Source: Haloarcula halobia
Lineage (GTDB): Archaea > Halobacteriota > Halobacteria > Halobacteriales > Haloarculaceae
Length of the DNA: 64,000 bases
Assembly: GCF_029338255.1 (NCBI RefSeq)
Contig: NZ_CP119787.1
Span: forward strand, 1,798,001-1,862,000
Direction: 5' to 3'
A program made the position numbers and the translations under genes. This document shows positions 1 through 7,945 of the stretch, one piece after another. The notes under the pieces were generated by a model. It was not told the origin of the DNA. It did not search any database and was given only the letters and a program-made list of their open reading frames with translations. Numbering within the stretch: position 1 is the stretch's first letter; every line of letters begins with the position of its first letter.

Positions 1-32
1 ATCCATAGCGGTGACTGTCTGGGCGGACGTGG

Positions 33-1103
33 TCATCGGACCTCGACGAGTCGGCGTTCGTGGCGTCCAACCCGCACCTTCAGCCACCCCCGCAGCTCCT
101 CGTCGAGGGTCGGATCGCCGGTGTCGACGCGCACGGTCCCGATGGTGTCGAGCTTCCGCCGTGAGGCGACCACTTCGAGGTCACACCGCCGGATGACGTC
201 GGGCGAGAGCTGCTGGTTGCCACGGCCGAAGACGAACCCCTGGCCGCCGATGGGTGAGACGACGACGACGTTCCGGTCACCCAGGGCGGTGAGGATGTCG
301 GACTCCGCGGCGTCTTCGACCAGGACCTCCCCGTCGCGCCAGACGTCGACGCCTAGTGTCGTCCCCTGGAACCCGAGCGCCGCCTTGATGGCGCCGACGG
401 TGCTCCCCGGGCCGAGGACGTAGGTGACGCCCGGTTCGACGCCGTCGGCGACGCCCTCGGCCAGCGTCTCGACGGTTCCCCCGCCCAGTTGCTTGGCCGA
501 CTGGCGCTGCTCGGCAACCGGGACGGTGGCCACTGCCCTGAGTTCGGTCACCACCTCGCCGCCGCGGAAGGCGTCCTCGTCGATGTCGTTGACCTCTGCC
601 CGCTCGGTCTCGGAGAACGTGGCGACGATGCGGCCGGCCGCCCGCGGCGAGACGCCGAACACCGACGAGTACACCTTGACGCCGGCCGGGACGCCGAGTA
701 TCGGCGTCTCGTCGTCCAGCTCCTCGAGCGTCTCGGCCACGTCGACGGCCGTCCCGTCCCCGCCGACGAACAGGACGACGTCGACGCCGGCCTCGACGAA
801 GGCCCGGACGGCCGCCCGGGTGTCCGCGCCGGTCGTCTCCTCGGGGTCCCGCGGGTCGCCGACCACCTCGGGGTCGAACCCGGCCCCGCGGACGAGCGAC
901 GCGCCCATCGGGTCTCCGTAGGTTACCAGCGCCACCCCGTCGGCCACCTCGGCCAGCGACTCCAGAGCGGCCGCGGCCCGGTCGGGGGCCCGCGGTTCCG
1001 CACCTCGTTTGCGCGCCTCGGCTACTTTCCCGTCGGTTCCCTTCAGGCCGACGCGGCCGCCCATCCCCGCGATGGGGTTGACCACGACACCGATTTTTCG
1101 CAT
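33..1103 (-). CDS. ATP-NAD kinase family protein
   Basis: The 356-aa product opens with a Rossmann-like strand (MRKIGVVVNPIAGMGGRVGL) and carries the diacylglycerol/NAD-kinase phosphate-binding motif GGDGTAVD near residue 115. This is the architecture of the ATP-NAD kinase/AcoX-type group, longer than the ~280-aa canonical archaeal NAD kinase. Family knowledge suggests phosphorylation of NAD or a related small molecule in the cytoplasm. The exact substrate cannot be read from sequence, since AcoX-like members are often annotated without proof of NAD kinase activity. The start ATG lies at the native Rossmann strand. A small membrane-peptide gene is encoded divergently about 80 nt away. Confidence 0.8.
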   Translation of the reverse strand: MRKIGVVVNPIAGMGGRVGLKGTDGKVAEARKRGAEPRAPDRAAAALESLAEVADGVALVTYGDPMGASLVRGAGFDPEVVGDPRDPEETTGADTRAAVRAFVEAGVDVVLFVGGDGTAVDVAETLEELDDETPILGVPAGVKVYSSVFGVSPRAAGRIVATFSETERAEVNDIDEDAFRGGEVVTELRAVATVPVAEQRQSAKQLGGGTVETLAEGVADGVEPGVTYVLGPGSTVGAIKAALGFQGTTLGVDVWRDGEVLVEDAAESDILTALGDRNVVVVSPIGGQGFVFGRGNQQLSPDVIRRCDLEVVASRRKLDTIGTVRVDTGDPTLDEELRGWLKVRVGRHERRLVEVR

Positions 1104-1181
1104 CTGGTCACTCTAGCGCAACCAACGGCAAAAGGGACCCGGGAACGTGCCTTTGAAGCCACCCGCCACGCAACCCTTGGT

Positions 1182-1298
1182 ATGGTCACGTTGCTCTCGA
1201 GTCACGTCCAGCCAGGCGTCATCAACGCCGCCGGCGCAGCCATCTTGCTCGGCGGTCTGCTGGTGACGTTTCTCTGGCTCCAGTACCTCTACCGGTAG
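1182..1298 (+). CDS. 38-aa single-span membrane peptide
   Basis: A short frame encodes about 15 polar/neutral residues and then one hydrophobic helix (roughly residues 16-35, ending in aromatic WLQYLYR). It runs divergently from the kinase-like gene, starting just after a short spacer. G/C-biased third positions are consistent with coding. No family is recognised. It ends 18 nt before the convergent CinA-like gene's stop. It may be a small hypothetical conserved in haloarchaea, or spurious. Confidence 0.4.
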   Translation: MVTLLSSHVQPGVINAAGAAILLGGLLVTFLWLQYLYR

Positions 1299-1316
1299 CC
1301 GGTCGGGCCCGACCAG

Positions 1317-2012
1317 TCACTGGGCGTCCGGTCGCTCGACGCGGTCTTCCAGCCACGCCGCCGCCTCTTCGACGACGGCCTCGTCGCCGCCCTCGAACCG
1401 GATACGGACGTTGTCGCCGGGGTAGCTCCCGACCTTCACCGGGAACCGCTCCTGGACCTCCGCGAGACGGTCGAGCAACGCACTCTCGGGTTCGGCCGCG
1501 TCGACGGTGGCGACGTACCGGCTCTCGCCGGCGAACTCGTCGGCCACCTCCTCGAACATCCGCTTCATCTCCGCGGGGACGCCCGGAAGGACGTAGCAGT
1601 TCTCGACGACACAGCCGGGGGCGACCCCCGCGTGGTTCGGCAGGACGCGCGCCCCCTCGGGGACGTCGCCGGTACCCTCGGTCAGGTCGTCGCGGGTGTA
1701 GCCACCGTTCTCCTCGAGCCACGCCAGGGCCGCCTCGCTCTCGACGACGTCCCGGCCGAACGCGGCGGCGACGCCGTCGATGGTAACGTCGTCGTGTGTC
1801 GGCCCCAGGCCACCGGTGACGATGACGGCGTCGTACTCGGCGTGGTACTCGTTGACAACCCGGGCGATGTCGGCGAGGCGGTCGGGTATCGTCGTCACTC
1901 GCTCGACGGTGACGCCGCGGGCCGCCAGCTGCTGGCCGAGCCACGCCGCGTTCGTGTTGACCGTCTCGCCAGAGAGCAGTTCGTCGCCGACCGTTACCAC
2001 CGCGATACGCAT
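1317..2012 (-). CDS. CinA/MoaB-type molybdopterin-binding domain protein
   Basis: The 231-aa product begins MRIAVVTVGDELLSGETVNTN and contains VTGGLGPTHDDVT and LPGVPAEMKRMF, the hallmarks of the molybdopterin-binding fold shared by MoaB, MoeA and the CinA N-terminal domain. The C-terminal amidohydrolase domain of full CinA is absent, as in many archaeal homologues. Members act as nucleotide or pterin-related hydrolases (ADP-ribose or NMN recycling in bacteria); the archaeal role is unsettled. I chose the internal ATG at 2012 because an upstream extension would be Thr/Arg-rich and unlike the family. It is the last gene of the minus-strand series that begins with tfe. Confidence 0.85.
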   Translation of the reverse strand: MRIAVVTVGDELLSGETVNTNAAWLGQQLAARGVTVERVTTIPDRLADIARVVNEYHAEYDAVIVTGGLGPTHDDVTIDGVAAAFGRDVVESEAALAWLEENGGYTRDDLTEGTGDVPEGARVLPNHAGVAPGCVVENCYVLPGVPAEMKRMFEEVADEFAGESRYVATVDAAEPESALLDRLAEVQERFPVKVGSYPGDNVRIRFEGGDEAVVEEAAAWLEDRVERPDAQ

Positions 2013-2073
2013 ACCCTCGGGTAGGGAATCGTGATACAAATACTGTGGGACACGGGCGCGCGGCCCGGGTGGC

Positions 2074-2859
2074 CTACCGCATCCCCGGCGGCGGACCGCG
2101 GTCCCGGGGGTCGTCGTCGTCGTAGTCATCCTCCTCGAGGTCGATGCCGGCCTCCTGTCGTCGGCGTTTGACCTCCTGTAACTGCCGGTAGTAGTACAGC
2201 ACGCCGCCCGTACCGACGACGATGGCGAAGAGCGCCACCCCGCCGAAGATCAAAAGGTCGCGCTGGAGGTAGTACCGGACGCTGACTCCGCGCGTCGTCA
2301 CTTCCTCCCACCGGAGTGTCTGCCGGTCGTTCTCGACGGTCTTCCCGTCGGCCCCGGGACTGACCTGCGAGAGCAGCGGGATGCCCACGCGGGCCCCCGG
2401 CGGGAGCGTGATGGCGTACGAGCCCCCGTCGACGAGCGTCGGCGTCGCGAACGTCTTGCCCAGACGGGGCGCCGTGAACGCCACCTCCCCGGTGACGTTG
2501 CCCGGGAACTGTATCTCGGTGCGCCGGCCGCCCTCCGTGGCGGTCATCGACGAGTTGGCCGCGCTGATGACCGTCCCGTTATCGTACCGGAACCGGAGCG
2601 CACGGATGGGGACCGACTGTTCGCGGCCCAGCCCGTCACGGCTGTACACCTCGAACGTCGAGTTGTTCCGCACGTCGTAGACAGCGGTGTACGACGACCG
2701 GTCGACGACCAGCGTCGCGTCCGCCGGGGTCTCCCAGTCGTAACTCGCGTTCTGGTTCAGGCGCGCCGGGTCCGACTCCTGGGGGCCAAAGAGGCCGGTA
2801 CAGCCCGAGAGGGCGAGCAGTGCGACGAGACCGACGAGCGCGTAGTGACGCCGTTGCAT
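2074..2859 (-). CDS. Membrane-anchored lipoprotein (DUF5803-like)
   Basis: The 261-aa protein has a signal peptide with lipobox LSGC at residues ~18-21. An extracellular beta-rich region of ~170 residues follows, then one transmembrane helix (about residues 201-224), and a charged cytoplasmic tail rich in Asp (EEDDYDDDDPRD). The start follows the DUF2110-type gene by 7 nt, suggesting co-transcription with tfe. I recognise the arrangement as typical of a haloarchaeal-only lipoprotein family; no enzymatic motif is visible and function is unknown. Confidence 0.75.
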   Translation of the reverse strand: MQRRHYALVGLVALLALSGCTGLFGPQESDPARLNQNASYDWETPADATLVVDRSSYTAVYDVRNNSTFEVYSRDGLGREQSVPIRALRFRYDNGTVISAANSSMTATEGGRRTEIQFPGNVTGEVAFTAPRLGKTFATPTLVDGGSYAITLPPGARVGIPLLSQVSPGADGKTVENDRQTLRWEEVTTRGVSVRYYLQRDLLIFGGVALFAIVVGTGGVLYYYRQLQEVKRRRQEAGIDLEEDDYDDDDPRDRGPPPGMR

Positions 2860-2866
2860 GGCTCTT

Positions 2867-3538
2867 TCAGGGGACGACCGCGAGCAGTTCCGATTGCATG
2901 AACCGGCCGATGTCGGCCAGCAGGCCCGGCGCGTCGGTGTCGGGGTTGCAGACGATGCTCTGTTCGAGCAGGCCGACGCGTTCGACGGTGACGATGTCCT
3001 GTGCGTGGCCGGCGCGGTTGACCGTCGCGCGGGCCTGCGAGCGGGTGACGCTGTTGGCGTTGACCCGGCCGTTCCCCCGCGACCAGTCGTAGAGCCGGTC
3101 GACCGTCTCGTCGGCCAGGCGGGGTTCGTCACCGGCGACGAACCGTAGGGGCATGTGCTGGACGATGCCGAACCGCTTGCGGATCTGGGCCGGGGACCCC
3201 TGCCCGAGGTTCAGCCCGTCGGCGGGGATCCGGACCGACTGGCCGAACCCGACGTCGAGGACGAACCCCTCTTCGTCCCACGAGTCGAGCGTCCCGACGT
3301 ACGTCTCGTCAGGCTCGTGGTCGGTGACGAGCTCGCCGAACGCCTCGCGCAGGAGGTTCCGGGCCACCGTCGCGTCCGGGCCGTCGACGGTGACGGTGGG
3401 GAAATCGTCCTCCCGGTGGCCGACGTCGAACGACACGTCGAGCTCGCCGAACTCGTTCGTGACCAGCGACCGCAGGCCGTCGAGTGCACGCTGTCGGGCA
3501 TCGCCCGTCACGTACACCTTCGTCCCGAGGACGACCAT
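2867..3538 (-). CDS. DUF2110 family protein
   Basis: A 223-aa soluble protein begins MVVLGTKVYVTGDARQRAL. Its start codon overlaps the tfe stop codon as TGATG, so translation is probably coupled to tfe. DUF2110 proteins are conserved in archaea next to tfe, and a role in transcription or RNA metabolism has been guessed from that context only. The sequence shows mixed alpha/beta segments and a central stretch (VGTLDSWDEEGFVLDVGFGQ) resembling a small beta-barrel, compatible with nucleic-acid binding, but no catalytic motif. Confidence 0.8.
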   Translation of the reverse strand: MVVLGTKVYVTGDARQRALDGLRSLVTNEFGELDVSFDVGHREDDFPTVTVDGPDATVARNLLREAFGELVTDHEPDETYVGTLDSWDEEGFVLDVGFGQSVRIPADGLNLGQGSPAQIRKRFGIVQHMPLRFVAGDEPRLADETVDRLYDWSRGNGRVNANSVTRSQARATVNRAGHAQDIVTVERVGLLEQSIVCNPDTDAPGLLADIGRFMQSELLAVVP

Positions 3539-4065
3539 CAGGCTTCCACGCTGTCGACGTTCAGTTCGTCCCGCAGTTCCTCGATTCGGCCTTCCATCGC
3601 GGTCACGAGGCGGGTGTTCTCCATCGCTTCGACCTGGTTGCCACACTCCGGGCACTGGAAGCCAAACTCCATCGCCTCGCCGAACTCGAAGCGGATGCCA
3701 CAGTGCTCACAGAGGTAGAACTCGTTGTCCCGCTCGTACTGGCGCCGCTCCTCTAAGCCCTCCAGCAGGCGGTGCATCTCCTCTTCGAGCTGTTCTGGGA
3801 TCTTGTCGTACTCGAAGGTCCAGAGGTACGTGAGCCACCCGGAGTCCTCGTCGCGGAGGCGGCGATAGGTCGCCAGGTCGTTCTCGTAGAGGATAAAGAG
3901 GGCTCGCCTGACGTCGTTGAGTTCGAGTCCGAGCTCCTCGGCCAGTTCCTCGTCGGTCACTTCGCCGTCCGGCGGCGCGGCGGCGACCGGCATCCCCTTC
4001 GGTCCGACCAGTTCGTGGAGGTATTTCTGTATCACGGGGTCCTCCAGAAGGTCCTCGAAAGCCAT
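3538..4065 (-). CDS. tfe: Transcription factor E (TFE alpha)
   Basis: The 175-aa product matches archaeal TFE, the homologue of TFIIE-alpha that helps RNA polymerase melt promoters. An N-terminal winged helix (about residues 1-90: TDEELAEELGLELNDVRRAL) is followed by an acidic coiled-coil and a C-terminal zinc ribbon with CEHC and CPEC cysteine pairs (residues ~118-142). Length is normal. It is the first gene of a minus-strand series with DUF2110 (1-nt stop/start overlap) and the lipoprotein. The ATG at 4065 begins MAFEDLLEDPV, as expected for the family. Confidence 0.95.
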   Translation of the reverse strand: MAFEDLLEDPVIQKYLHELVGPKGMPVAAAPPDGEVTDEELAEELGLELNDVRRALFILYENDLATYRRLRDEDSGWLTYLWTFEYDKIPEQLEEEMHRLLEGLEERRQYERDNEFYLCEHCGIRFEFGEAMEFGFQCPECGNQVEAMENTRLVTAMEGRIEELRDELNVDSVEA

Positions 4066-4172
4066 TACCCGTGTTTCCGGCGGTCACGTGGTTAAATCCA
4101 TCGGGTTGGGGGCTGGTAGATGGCCGCTAGAGGGCCCGAGTACCCGCCCGTCGTCCGGCCCGTGCGGTGGGG

Positions 4173-4361
4173 TCAGCCCCCCCACGGACCGACGCCGAAG
4201 GCCCGTCCGACCGCCCAGCCGACGGCGAACGGCGTCAGTACCGCGAGACAGGCCAGCCCGACCCAGCGTGCCGGCGGCGGCCGGGTGACGAGGTAGATGA
4301 GATACAGGGTGCCGACCACCGGAAGGACCCGCGAGGTCAGCCCCGTGATGCCGTCGAGCAC
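4173..4361 (-). CDS. Small two-TM membrane protein
   Basis: A 62-residue frame with a GTG start encodes two hydrophobic helices (residues ~10-28 and ~33-52) separated by a short PPPAR loop. It begins 25 nt downstream of the trm56 stop and reads in the same direction, so it is probably the tail of that transcript. No family is recognised. Another minus-strand frame overlaps it, but the hydrophobic one has the more protein-like composition. Confidence 0.5.
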   Translation of the reverse strand: MLDGITGLTSRVLPVVGTLYLIYLVTRPPPARWVGLACLAVLTPFAVGWAVGRAFGVGPWGG

Positions 4362-4386
4362 GGTCAGTCACCGCGACGGGCGTCGC

Positions 4387-4944
4387 TCACGACCCCTCGT
4401 CGGCCGCGTCGTCGGGGTCGACCACGCGCTTGCCGGTCGCCTTCGGGACGACCACGCGGTCGGGGTCCTCCCACTCGCGGTCGAGTTCGGTCCCCTCGTA
4501 GAGGCGGTCGAGGAAGACAGCCAGCGAAGCAACCTCGGAGTGGGGCTGGTTGGTGACGCCGACGTTCCAGTCGGCCCGTTCGTACACCTCGAAGGGGACC
4601 TTCTCGGCCCCGACGACGACCAGGAGGGGGCCGTCGTCGTGGGCCGCCCTGACGTCGGCTTCGACCTCCTGAATCGGTTCGCCGTACATCGTCAGGTGGA
4701 CCACCGCCCCCTCGAAGTCGCGGATGTAACGCCTGGGCTCGTCGGTCGTCTCCACGCCGAACGGGCCGCCGAACCGGTCGGTGATGTCCACGATGGTGTC
4801 GGTCCGGGAGCCGGCCGCCCCGGCCATCACGACCCGGTCGGCGCCCAGCGCGCGCGCCGTGAGGCCGACGTGGGTGGTCATCCGCTCGTCGCGGCCCGGC
4901 CGGTGGCCCAGTCGGAGCACCGTCACCGACTCGTGGCCCTTCAT
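4387..4944 (-). CDS. trm56: tRNA (cytidine(56)-2'-O)-methyltransferase
   Basis: The 185-aa SPOUT-class protein has the Trm56 signature VLRLGHRPGRDERMTTHVGL near its start and the C-terminal SAM-knot region (VVVGAEKVPFEVYE, WNVGVTNQPHSEVASLAVFL). It methylates the ribose of C56 in the T-loop of tRNA, a modification restricted to archaea. The start ATG overlaps the stop of the upstream thiol-disulfide lipoprotein gene (ATGA), so the two are translationally coupled. Length is typical for euryarchaeal members. Confidence 0.9.
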   Translation of the reverse strand: MKGHESVTVLRLGHRPGRDERMTTHVGLTARALGADRVVMAGAAGSRTDTIVDITDRFGGPFGVETTDEPRRYIRDFEGAVVHLTMYGEPIQEVEADVRAAHDDGPLLVVVGAEKVPFEVYERADWNVGVTNQPHSEVASLAVFLDRLYEGTELDREWEDPDRVVVPKATGKRVVDPDDAADEGS

Positions 4945-5588
4945 GTACCTCTCGCGGCCTCGACGGCCTCGCGAATCGGTTCGAAGGCGACCCTGCTCCA
5001 CTCGACGGGGTCGCCGTCGACGAAGACGGTCGGGGTCCCCTCCACGCCGCGGTCGATGCCGGCCTGCCTGTCGGCGGCGACGGTCGGCCGGTACCGCTCC
5101 TCGTCTGCGGCCCGTCGTACCGTCTCGCCGTCGGCGTCTATCCCCTCGGTCAACTCGGCGTAGACGCTCGGACCGAGGCTGGCCTGGTTCTCGAACAGGC
5201 GCTTGCTGTAGGTGAAAAACGCCGCGTCGCCGGCCTCGTCTTGCACGGCGCGAGCGGCGCTGGCGGCCTGCCAGGACACCGCCTCGTCGACCGGGATGGG
5301 GAAGTCGTGGAACTCGTATCGCACGCTCCCGTCCTCGAGGAACGCCGCCTCGACCTGCGGGTACACCTCGACGGAGTAGGTCTTGCAATGGGGGCAGGCG
5401 TAGTCTTCGTAGACTGCGACGGTGACGTCGGCGTCCGGGTCGCCCGCGACGGGGGTGGGAAGCGTCTCGCCGGTGGGCGTCGGGGCCGGCGACTCAGCCG
5501 TGTCGCTCGAACCGGTGAGACACCCGGCCGTCGCGCCGGCGAGGGCAACGCCCGCGGCGAGCACGTCGCGACGCGTCGAGTTTGTCAT
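4941..5588 (-). CDS. Tat-exported DsbA-like thioredoxin-fold lipoprotein
   Basis: The 215-aa precursor begins MTNSTRRDVLAAGVALAG with a lipobox (AGC), so it is predicted to leave by the Tat route and be lipid-anchored. A Thr/Pro-rich linker leads to a DsbA/thioredoxin-like domain with active site YACPHCK at about residue 67 and the cis-proline loop GVEGTPTVFVDG. It probably catalyses disulfide formation or isomerisation outside the membrane. Its stop overlaps the trm56 start. Confidence 0.85.
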   Translation of the reverse strand: MTNSTRRDVLAAGVALAGATAGCLTGSSDTAESPAPTPTGETLPTPVAGDPDADVTVAVYEDYACPHCKTYSVEVYPQVEAAFLEDGSVRYEFHDFPIPVDEAVSWQAASAARAVQDEAGDAAFFTYSKRLFENQASLGPSVYAELTEGIDADGETVRRAADEERYRPTVAADRQAGIDRGVEGTPTVFVDGDPVEWSRVAFEPIREAVEAARGT

Positions 5589-5673
5589 ACCCGTCACTCG
5601 CCCCGGGAGATATAAAACGGCGTTGTCATCGCCGGACCGCAACGCTATTTTACTCGCCTGCACCTGTTGAACC

Positions 5674-6600
5674 ATGCGCAGTTCTTCACGGCGCGTCGTC
5701 GTCACCGGCGGTGCAGGGTTCATCGGGTCCCATCTCGTCGACCGGCTGGTCGGCGACCACGACGTCGTCGTCGCCGACGACGGGTCCAACGGACGGGCCG
5801 AGTGGGTACACGACGAGGCGACGTTCGTCGACGGGGACCTCACAGACCCCGCCGTCGTCGCCGAGGCCATCACGCAGGAGGTGGACCTGGTCGTCCACCT
5901 CGCCGCCTCGAAACTCGTCGACACGGACGCTCCCCGCAGGCAGTTCGAGGACAACAGCACCATCACGTACAACGTCCTGGAACGGATGGACGAGGTGGGC
6001 GTCGACGAGATCGTGTTTACGTCGTCGTCGACTGTATACGGCGAGGCGCCGCGGCCCACGCCCGAGGACTACGCGCCCCTGGAACCGATCAGCGTCTACG
6101 GCGCGACCAAGCTCGCCGAGGAGTCGCTCGTCTCTACGTACGCCCACAGCCACGGCATGCAGTCGTGGGTGTTCCGATTTGCGAACATCGTCGGGCCGCG
6201 CCTGCGCGGAGCCGTCATCCCGGACTTCATCGAGAAGCTGCGCGAGGACCCCGACTCGCTGACCATCCTCGGCGACGGTCGCCAGGAGAAGTCCTACATG
6301 CACGTCGACGAGTGCATCGACGCGGTGCTGTACGCCGTCGAGCACGCCGACGACGACCACAACGTCTTCAACCTCGGGACGCGGACGACGACGTCCGTCG
6401 ACCGCATCGTGACCATCGTCGCCGAGGAGATGGGTCTCGACCCAGTTCGGGAGTACACCGGCGGTGACCGCGGCTGGACGGGTGACGTCCCGCGGATGCG
6501 CCTCTCCGTCGAGAAGCTGTCGGCGCTCGGGTGGGAACCCCGGCAGTCCAGCGACGACGCGGTCCGCCAGTCCACCCGGGAACTGCTCGAGGAGACCTAG
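5674..6600 (+). CDS. NAD-dependent sugar-nucleotide epimerase/dehydratase
   Basis: A 308-aa extended short-chain dehydrogenase. Visible are the NAD-binding TGGAGFIGSH (residues ~10-19), a TSSSTVYG substrate strand, and the catalytic YGATK (Tyr/Lys pair, ~residue 146). UDP-glucose 4-epimerases and rhamnose/glucuronate pathway enzymes share these features, so the sugar is uncertain; GalE-like activity for glycan or S-layer glycosylation precursors is the best inference. The gene converges on the PEBP gene, and the two stop codons overlap in a single CTAG. Confidence 0.85.
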   Translation: MRSSSRRVVVTGGAGFIGSHLVDRLVGDHDVVVADDGSNGRAEWVHDEATFVDGDLTDPAVVAEAITQEVDLVVHLAASKLVDTDAPRRQFEDNSTITYNVLERMDEVGVDEIVFTSSSTVYGEAPRPTPEDYAPLEPISVYGATKLAEESLVSTYAHSHGMQSWVFRFANIVGPRLRGAVIPDFIEKLREDPDSLTILGDGRQEKSYMHVDECIDAVLYAVEHADDDHNVFNLGTRTTTSVDRIVTIVAEEMGLDPVREYTGGDRGWTGDVPRMRLSVEKLSALGWEPRQSSDDAVRQSTRELLEET

Positions 6601-7052
6601 GCCGGGTAGGTCCCGGTCAGCTCCCCTTTCGCCAGCGTGTGCCCGCTGGCGGCGTCGTAGACGTCGTCCTTGCTTGCGCCCGCGGGAAGGTCCAGCGTCG
6701 TATCCAGCGCGTAGACGATGAAGCGGTAGGTGTGTTCCCGGTCCGGGGGGTTCGGCCCGCCCCATCCCACCTCGCCGTAGTCGTTCTGCCCCTCGACCGC
6801 CTCGTCGGGCGACCAGTCCTCCGGCACGTGAGTCCGCTCGGCCGGGACGTTCCAGACCACCCAGTGGTCCCACACCTTGCCGGCCGGTTCCTTCGCGTCC
6901 GGGTCGTCGACGATGATGACCAGCGAGACCGCCTCCCCGGGGACGCCCCCGACGTCCAGCGGCGGGTTCGTGTTCTCTGCGGTGTATCCGTACTTCTCGG
7001 GGATGCGTTCCCCGTCGTCGAACGCGGGGCTCGTCAGTCGCAGGTCGTCCAT
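6597..7052 (-). CDS. YbhB/YbcL-type PEBP family protein
   Basis: The 151-aa product carries PEBP hallmarks: NPPLDVGGVP, the DDPDA anion-binding stretch, and a DHWVVWN strand followed by GPNPPDREHTYRF. Phosphatidylethanolamine-binding-like proteins are small cytoplasmic ligand-binding proteins; no enzymatic role is established for archaeal ones. Length is standard. It converges with the epimerase gene and overlaps it by 4 nt at the shared CTAG. Confidence 0.9.
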   Translation of the reverse strand: MDDLRLTSPAFDDGERIPEKYGYTAENTNPPLDVGGVPGEAVSLVIIVDDPDAKEPAGKVWDHWVVWNVPAERTHVPEDWSPDEAVEGQNDYGEVGWGGPNPPDREHTYRFIVYALDTTLDLPAGASKDDVYDAASGHTLAKGELTGTYPA

Positions 7053-7126
7053 GTACGAACAGATGACAGCCGGCTGTAAAAACCTGGCCCGGTACGCATT
7101 TGGGCGGCCACCGCCAACCCGCGTCC

Positions 7127-7882
7127 GTGCAGGTCGCAGGGTACCGGTCACGGGTCGAGTCGCCAGCCGCCCTCCGCATCGCCGCGGACGGCGCCGTCCG
7201 CACCGAGCCACTGGCTCCGGGCACCGACCTCGCCTACACGCTCGGCGAGCGACACTGCGCGGGGACGACAGACGGCGACGTCCACATCGCGTGTGCGAAC
7301 GACCCCGCCCCGTACTGCCCGGACCACACGGACCGCTGGCCCTGTGCACGGTGTACCGGCAACTGCACCAAACCCATCGACGCCTGCGACCAGGAACACG
7401 CGATCTACCTCGCCGCGTTCGCCCCCGACACCGTCAAGGTCGGTGTCACACGCTCGTGGCGACTCGAACGCCGGTTGCGCGAGCAGGGCGCCGACCGCGC
7501 GGCCCACCTGCGGACGGTCACGGACGGCCGCATCGCCCGGCAGATCGAGGCCGACATCGCCGCCGATCTGGGAGACCGGGTCCGCGTCCCGACGAAGGTG
7601 GCCGGGTTCGCCGAGACCGTCGACGAGGCGTTCTGGGGCGCGTTGCTGGCGGAGTACGACCCGCTGGAGACGTTCGCGTTCGACTACGGCCTCGACCTCT
7701 CGGAGCGCCCGCTCGCGGAGACGCTGGCGACGGGGACAGTCAGGGGGACGAAAGGGCGGGTCGCCGTCCTCGACAACGGCGGGAGCACGTACGCCGTCGA
7801 CCTGCGCGACCTCGTCGGCTACGAACTCACCGACAGCGGGACCGACCGCGACCTGCAGTCGAGTCTCGGTGCCTTCGGGTAG
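7127..7882 (+). CDS. DUF2797 family protein
   Basis: About 251 aa. The GTG start at 7127 (V-Q-V-A-G-Y-R) is preferred over an upstream TTG because the family begins at this strand. A cysteine-rich segment (CPDHTDRWPCARCTGNCTK, ~residues 63-81) looks like a zinc site. It is followed by a GIY-YIG-like core with YLAAFAPDTVKVGVTR. DUF2797 is common in actinobacteria and haloarchaea and is described only as a GIY-YIG-like uncharacterised protein. Nuclease activity is possible but not shown. Confidence 0.75.
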   Translation: MQVAGYRSRVESPAALRIAADGAVRTEPLAPGTDLAYTLGERHCAGTTDGDVHIACANDPAPYCPDHTDRWPCARCTGNCTKPIDACDQEHAIYLAAFAPDTVKVGVTRSWRLERRLREQGADRAAHLRTVTDGRIARQIEADIAADLGDRVRVPTKVAGFAETVDEAFWGALLAEYDPLETFAFDYGLDLSERPLAETLATGTVRGTKGRVAVLDNGGSTYAVDLRDLVGYELTDSGTDRDLQSSLGAFG

Positions 7883-7917
7883 GTCGCTCAAAACCGCGCC
7901 GGTGTCTACACAAGACC

Positions 7918-7925
7918 CTTTATAC
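7918..7925 (+). promoter_or_regulatory. TATA box for the 7946 gene
   Basis: CTTTATAC stands out in G+C-rich DNA and sits 21-28 nt ahead of the GTG start at 7946. That spacing fits leaderless transcription. Confidence 0.5.
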
Positions 7926-7945
7926 AGGCGTCTGGAGTCCGTCGT

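Noticed and set aside
5686-7224. 512-codon minus-strand frame over the epimerase
   Set aside because: It covers a gene with clear catalytic motifs on the other strand; composition is non-protein-like.
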